From: Chloroflexota bacterium
GTDB lineage: Bacteria > Chloroflexota > Anaerolineae > Ardenticatenales > Ardenticatenaceae
Length of the DNA stretch: 6,023 nucleotides
Assembly: GCA_003520455.1 (NCBI GenBank)
Contig: DOUV01000487.1
Location: forward strand, 1 to 6,023
Reading direction: 5' to 3'
Under the pieces are notes generated by a model that was given only the letters and a program-made list of their open reading frames with translations, searched no databases and was not told the origin of the DNA. Position numbers and translations under genes: made by a program. Shown here piece by piece: positions 4,434 through 6,023 of this stretch. Within the stretch, counting starts at the first letter, position 1, and each line of letters opens with the position of its first letter.

Positions 4434-5816
4434 ATGCGCTCGCTCGCCGGGAAGCTCACCCTCGCCTTCCTCTTCGTTGGCATCACCGGGGCGCTCCTCG
4501 TAGCACTGCTCGTCCGCTGGCAAACGGAGCGCCAGTTCGATCGCTTCCTGCAGGATCTGTATGGGGACGAGATCGCCAGACTGACCACACAGCTCGCGGC
4601 TTATTACCAACGCACGGGATCGTGGGACGGGATTAACGTTGTGGCCATTCGCGACGCGTCGATGCCTCATACTGATCGAATGCGCCCGTGGCAGCCGGTG
4701 ACATTGGTGGACGCCGACGGAACGGTCGTCAGCGCCGGCCCCCACCGCACGGCCGGAGAACGGCTGGACCGGAACGACCTGCGCGGAGGCATTCCGGTCC
4801 AGGTCGAAGGGCGCACGGCCGGCTGGCTGCTCTTCGACCCCTTAGAGGGGCGAGCCAAGGGGCGACCCGGCTCACCTGAAGATAATTTCCTGACAAATGT
4901 CTGGAGTGCAGCGGTGTGGAGCGCGTTGGGGGCCGCCGGGCTCGCCCTGATCTTGGGGGCCTTGCTGGCCTACACCATCGCTCGTCCGGTACGTGACCTG
5001 ACGGCCGCCACGCAGGCCGTCGCGCGGGGCGAACTGGGGCGGCAGGTCCGGGTTCGCGCACGGGACGAGATTAGCGAGCTTGGCAACTCCTTCAACCGGA
5101 TGAGCGCCGATCTGGCGCGCGCCGCGGAACTGCGCCGCCAGATGACCGCCGACATCGCGCATGATTTGCGTACACCCCTGAGTGCGCTCCTGGGCTACAC
5201 CGAGGCGCTGAGCGAGAGCAAAATTCTGGGATCACCAGAGGTCTACGGTATCATGCATCAGGAGGCACAGCACCTCCAGCGGCTGATCGACGACTTGCGC
5301 ACGCTGTCGCTGGCGGATGCGGGAGAGCTTCGCCTCCACTGCGAACTGGTCCCACCACTGGCCTTGCTCGAGCGCGTCGCGCTGGCTCATGGGGCACTGG
5401 CTGGCGAGCAAGACATCACCGTGGAGGTTCGAGCAACAGAGGAACTCCCGGCTCTCCAGGTCGATCCGGAGCGGATGGCACAGGTACTGGGCAACCTCGT
5501 AAGCAATGCACTGCGGCACACGCCGGCGGGGGGGCGCATCACATTGACAGCAGAGCCCCGAGGCGAGAACGTTCTGCTCCGAGTGCGGGACTCGGGAAGA
5601 GGGATTCCAGAGGAGGACCTCCCGCACATCTGGGAACGATTCTACCGTGGCGACAAAGCGCGCTCACAGGAGGGATCGTCGGGGCTGGGTCTGGCAATCG
5701 CTCGCTCTCTCGTCGAGGCGCATAAGGGTACCATCTCGGTGGAGAGCCATCCCGGCCAGGGCGCAACGTTCACAATTGCGCTGCCGGTGGGGTCTTCTGG
5801 CCTCGCCTCAACATGA
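4434..5816 (+). CDS. Membrane-bound sensor histidine kinase (HAMP, HisKA, HATPase_c)
   Basis: The protein has 460 residues. Transmembrane helix 1 (about 8-28) and helix 2 (about 158-181) flank an extracytoplasmic sensor region (29-157). That region has a PAS-like part near 88-135 (VTLVDADGTVVSAG, then RTAGWLLFDP). A HAMP linker follows (about 180-231), then HisKA with the phospho-acceptor His243 in IAHDLRTPLSALLGY, and the ATPase domain with the N box NLVSNAL (Asn358), G1 DSGRGIP (387-392), F box ERFYRG (401-406) and G2 SSGLGLAI (416-422). It is intact, in the style of BaeS-type kinases. It should autophosphorylate on His243 and pass the phosphate to Asp53 of the regulator encoded just upstream. 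The start ATG follows GAGGA (4424-4428) by 5 nt; this Shine-Dalgarno overlaps the regulator's TGA stop, consistent with coupled translation. The stimulus cannot be read from the sequence. Confidence 0.97.
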   Translation: MRSLAGKLTLAFLFVGITGALLVALLVRWQTERQFDRFLQDLYGDEIARLTTQLAAYYQRTGSWDGINVVAIRDASMPHTDRMRPWQPVTLVDADGTVVSAGPHRTAGERLDRNDLRGGIPVQVEGRTAGWLLFDPLEGRAKGRPGSPEDNFLTNVWSAAVWSALGAAGLALILGALLAYTIARPVRDLTAATQAVARGELGRQVRVRARDEISELGNSFNRMSADLARAAELRRQMTADIAHDLRTPLSALLGYTEALSESKILGSPEVYGIMHQEAQHLQRLIDDLRTLSLADAGELRLHCELVPPLALLERVALAHGALAGEQDITVEVRATEELPALQVDPERMAQVLGNLVSNALRHTPAGGRITLTAEPRGENVLLRVRDSGRGIPEEDLPHIWERFYRGDKARSQEGSSGLGLAIARSLVEAHKGTISVESHPGQGATFTIALPVGSSGLAST

Positions 5817-5870
5817 GAGTAAGGCCAACGTCCGCCCCTGGGGCCCTCATAATGCCGTTGCACGGAGGTC

Positions 5871-5890
5871 TCGGAAGACTTCGGAAGTCT
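5871..5890. repeat. Tandem 10-bp repeat that also forms a short hairpin
   Basis: TCGGAAGACT is followed directly by TCGGAAGTCT (one mismatch). Within this, AGACTT (5876-5881) pairs with AAGTCT (5885-5890) around CGG. It lies 55 nt after the kinase stop codon and no T tract follows, so it is not a classic terminator. The rest of 5817-5961 holds nothing I recognise. Confidence 0.45.
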
Positions 5891-5961
5891 GACGCCTTGA
5901 CCGGCGCGCTGGCGGGCCGGACCGACCACGCACGTCCTGTTCTTGAGCGTGGCGTATCTCA

Positions 5962-6003
5962 CTTTCTGTAAAAGTGGCGCGCACGCGCCACTTTTACAGA
6001 AAG
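5962..6003. terminator. 42-bp near-perfect palindrome, probable bidirectional terminator
   Basis: The left arm 5962-5981 (CTTTCTGTAAAAGTGGCGCG) is perfectly complementary to the right arm 5984-6003 around a 2-base centre (CA). The inner part is GC-rich (GTGGCGCG/CGCGCCAC), flanked by AAAA on the left and TTTT on the right, so either strand yields a stable stem followed by U residues. This is the structure of a bidirectional intrinsic terminator placed about 145 nt after the kinase gene. The arms extend 8 bp beyond the A/T tracts (CTTTCTGT/ACAGAAAG), more than termination needs, so a repeated element or a protein-binding site is an alternative. Confidence 0.65.
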
Positions 6004-6023
6004 ATGAAGATCCTGTTGGCGAA
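6004..6023 (+). CDS. Possible start of a further gene, cut by window edge
   Basis: ATG at 6004 opens MKILLA, a common kind of N-terminus, and the frame is open to the window end. There is no Shine-Dalgarno, and the ATG directly abuts the right arm of the 42-bp palindrome, so a ribosome site would be buried in the stem. Equally possible is a convergent minus-strand gene ending here: that strand reads FANRIFIFL and then TAA at 5996-5994. Six codons cannot decide. Confidence 0.2.

Noticed and set aside
5962..6003. Palindrome as the end of an insertion sequence or as a CRISPR repeat
   Set aside because: There is no transposase, no second copy and no target duplication in the window, and no spacer-repeat periodicity.

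Overview
The window looks like a chromosomal stretch from a GC-rich bacterium, most probably a member of the Chloroflexota. That assignment is inference. It rests on the style of the dienelactone hydrolase-like lipoprotein (an N-terminus reading 'RYLVEEYVEDYQGGHLTRREAL', then a Tat/lipobox-like segment and an Ala/Thr/Ser/Pro linker), on Thr-Pro-rich linkers in a second exported protein, and on a TTG start behind a strong Shine-Dalgarno. No RNA gene, CRISPR array, transposase or integrase is visible.

Layout. On the minus strand, an NAD(P)H-dependent FMN reductase (1135-557) is followed after 49 nt by a HAD-family hydrolase (507-1, cut by the window edge). These probably form a two-gene operon. 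A region of about 550 bp (1136-1686) with no recognisable gene separates them from the plus-strand genes. These are an exported dienelactone hydrolase-like enzyme (1687-2652), a small secreted helical-repeat protein with Gly/His/Phe-rich segments (2866-3558), an OmpR/PhoB-type response regulator (3742-4425) and a membrane histidine kinase (4434-5816). The regulator and kinase are 8 nt apart and form a standard two-component operon. The window closes with a noncoding stretch holding a 42-bp near-perfect palindrome (5962-6003), probably a bidirectional terminator, and a possible start of another gene at 6004.

How the parts may work together. The kinase senses something outside the cytoplasmic membrane and phosphorylates the regulator. 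The secreted protein just upstream is the obvious candidate target or partner. In support, an 8-bp palindrome, CTGATCAG, occurs three times in the window and only in intergenic DNA. One copy lies in front of the secreted-protein gene, inside a perfect 16-bp palindrome. The other two lie in front of the two-component operon, one of them directly abutting its predicted -10 box. This suggests a shared operator that ties the secreted protein and the two-component system into one small regulon. It is the most interesting signal here. The minus-strand FMN reductase and HAD hydrolase and the dienelactone hydrolase look like ordinary metabolic or detoxification genes with no demonstrated link to that module.
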